Assembly: GCF_004135585.1 (NCBI RefSeq) | Contig: NZ_CP035501.1 | Location: 1,475,001-1,539,000 of the forward strand | DNA from: Sphingosinicella sp. BN140058 | Lineage (GTDB): Bacteria > Pseudomonadota > Alphaproteobacteria > Sphingomonadales > Sphingomonadaceae | DNA: 64,000 bases | Reading direction: 5' to 3' | In this document: one piece after another, positions 63,030-64,000 of the stretch | How the letters are laid out: every line of letters starts with the position of its first letter | How positions within the stretch are numbered: the first letter of the stretch is position 1 | Translations under genes and position numbers: made by a program | The notes under the pieces: model-generated | Seen by the model: the letters and a program-made list of their open reading frames with translations, nothing else | Told to the model about the DNA's origin: nothing | Databases searched by the model: none

Positions 63030-63986
63030 TCACCGAGGCATCCCGGCCACGTGCCGCCCCAGCCAATCCTCGAACAGATCCGGCCAGAAATGCCCTGGGC
63101 CGGTCGCGTCGCCGGGCGTGCCGAAGCCGTGGCCGCCGATGTCGAAGATGTGGATCGCGCTCGGCACCTTCCGGCGGCGCAGGGCCGCGAACATCATCAT
63201 GCTGTTTTCGACGGGCACCGTTCTGTCGTCCGCGGCGGCGGCGAGGAAGGTCGGCGGCATGTCGGCGGGCACGTTCTGCTCGAGCGACCAGCGCCGGATC
63301 CGGTCAGCATCGGGCGCCTTGCCGATCAGGTTCCGCCGCGACTGGGCGTGGGCGTAGGGATCGGCCATCGTGATCACCGGGAAGAACAGGCCGGCGAAAT
63401 CGGGGCGCGCCGGCAACGACTCCGCTTCGTCGACCCTGTCGTAGGTCGCATCGGCGAAGCGGCCGGCGAGGCTGCCGGCGACATGGCCGCCGGCCGAGAA
63501 GCCGATCACGCCGACCCTGGTCGCGGCGCCGGCGTCGCGCGCCAACAGGCGAAAGGCACGTTGCGCGTCCTGCAGCGGCGCGTCCGGACCCGCCGCCCAG
63601 CCGTCATACGGCAGACGGTAGAGCAGAGTGCCGACGGTGAAGCCGCGATCGGCGAAGAGGTGGGCGAGCGCGCCGCCGTCCGGGGCGGTCGCAACCCGTT
63701 CGTAGCCGCCGCCGGGCACCATCAGCAAGGCGATGCCATTGGGCCGTTCGGGCCGGAGCACGGCCAGAGTCGGTTCGGTGACACCGTAGAAAGCGAGGTC
63801 GTCGGGCGGCGAGGTCGCCGAGCGCCGCACCGCCCGCTGGGTGACGGTGACGTCGGCAGCGCCGGGCGGGCGGCCCGGCCACAGCCGGATCGTCCGGTGC
63901 GATCGCCTGGGGGCGCCCGTCGGGCCGAGACCGGGAACGGCGAGGCCGGCGGCGATCCCGCCGACGAGAAGGCTGCGTCGATCCAT
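63030..63986 (-). CDS. Exported alpha/beta hydrolase (acetyl-esterase-like)
   Basis: A 318-residue hydrolase with a twin-arginine-like leader (MDRRSLLVGGIAAGLAVPG). The oxyanion region is MVPGGGYERVA, the nucleophile elbow is GFSAGGH, the acid is in AAADDRTVPVENS, and the His is in GGHGFG. It resembles the pectin/xylan acetylesterase-like alpha/beta hydrolases that sit in pectin gene clusters and would remove acetyl groups from rhamnogalacturonan in the periplasm. Substrate inferred from context. Confidence 0.88.
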   Translation of the reverse strand: MDRRSLLVGGIAAGLAVPGLGPTGAPRRSHRTIRLWPGRPPGAADVTVTQRAVRRSATSPPDDLAFYGVTEPTLAVLRPERPNGIALLMVPGGGYERVATAPDGGALAHLFADRGFTVGTLLYRLPYDGWAAGPDAPLQDAQRAFRLLARDAGAATRVGVIGFSAGGHVAGSLAGRFADATYDRVDEAESLPARPDFAGLFFPVITMADPYAHAQSRRNLIGKAPDADRIRRWSLEQNVPADMPPTFLAAAADDRTVPVENSMMMFAALRRRKVPSAIHIFDIGGHGFGTPGDATGPGHFWPDLFEDWLGRHVAGMPR

Positions 63987-64000
63987 GTCAGTTCCCGTCG

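Overview
The window is about 64 kb of high-GC DNA. Its gene content fits a free-living alphaproteobacterium, most likely a member of the Sphingomonadaceae. The pointers are a serC leader RNA in front of serC/serA, the TonB receptor / SapC / cupin-like / tryptophan-halogenase cluster typical of sphingomonads and Caulobacter, FabI with an Alphaproteobacterial gene order, and many short palindromic repeats of the kind that litter these genomes. No rRNA or tRNA gene, CRISPR array or intact transposase was seen.

Layout. 0-5 kb: a LysR regulator, a secreted three-repeat protein, a DUF2059 protein and a two-gene osmoprotectant-type ABC importer with permease and binding protein fused. 5-12.5 kb: a MATE pump, serC-serA (with a leader RNA, and interrupted by a DUF559 gene enclosed in ~40 bp inverted repeats), a small OmpA-domain protein, purA and a methyltransferase. 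12.6-17 kb, minus strand: a tightly overlapping operon reading J-domain protein, YihY, fabI, GNAT, aroC. It diverges from pdxH and a cation-efflux gene. 18.6-23.2 kb: PhzF, old-yellow-enzyme, NUDIX, a HisKA_2-type kinase, an Arg-rich secreted protein and a PH-domain protein.

23.5-30.2 kb: a 1051-residue TonB-dependent receptor preceded by a LacI-type palindrome and followed by SapC, JmjC/cupin-like and flavin-dependent halogenase genes, which are translationally coupled. 30.2-35.4 kb: a CHASE2-GGDEF(degenerate)-EAL protein and a 934-residue FecR-domain protein whose C-terminal two thirds are tandem repeats. 35.8-43.6 kb: a compact type IV secretion operon, virB2-3-4-6-8-9-10-11, lacking virB1, virB5, virB7, virD4 and any relaxase in view.

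43.6-45.7 kb is a gene-poor stretch with five tandem 17-bp repeats, a cupin gene and a small broken remnant. From 45.7 kb to the end the theme is plant-polysaccharide use. There is a Tat-exported PcRGLX/YetA-type protein at 45.7-48.6 kb. A minus-strand group at 59.8-64 kb holds a GPH-type sugar transporter, a GH105 unsaturated rhamnogalacturonyl hydrolase, RhaM and an exported esterase; rpiA, gnd and a HAD phosphatase lie beside it on the same strand. Together these suggest degradation and uptake of rhamnogalacturonan-type pectin. The two blocks share a similar ~35-bp sequence in their promoter regions.

Between them lie a RidA protein, an orphan MbcA/ParS-type antitoxin-like protein, a TonB receptor with a LytTR membrane regulator, an SMP-30 family protein, and a calpain-type cysteine protease gene followed by a small exported protein. 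The last pair is a candidate toxin-immunity unit. All functional statements come from reading motifs and family resemblance by eye; no database search was run.
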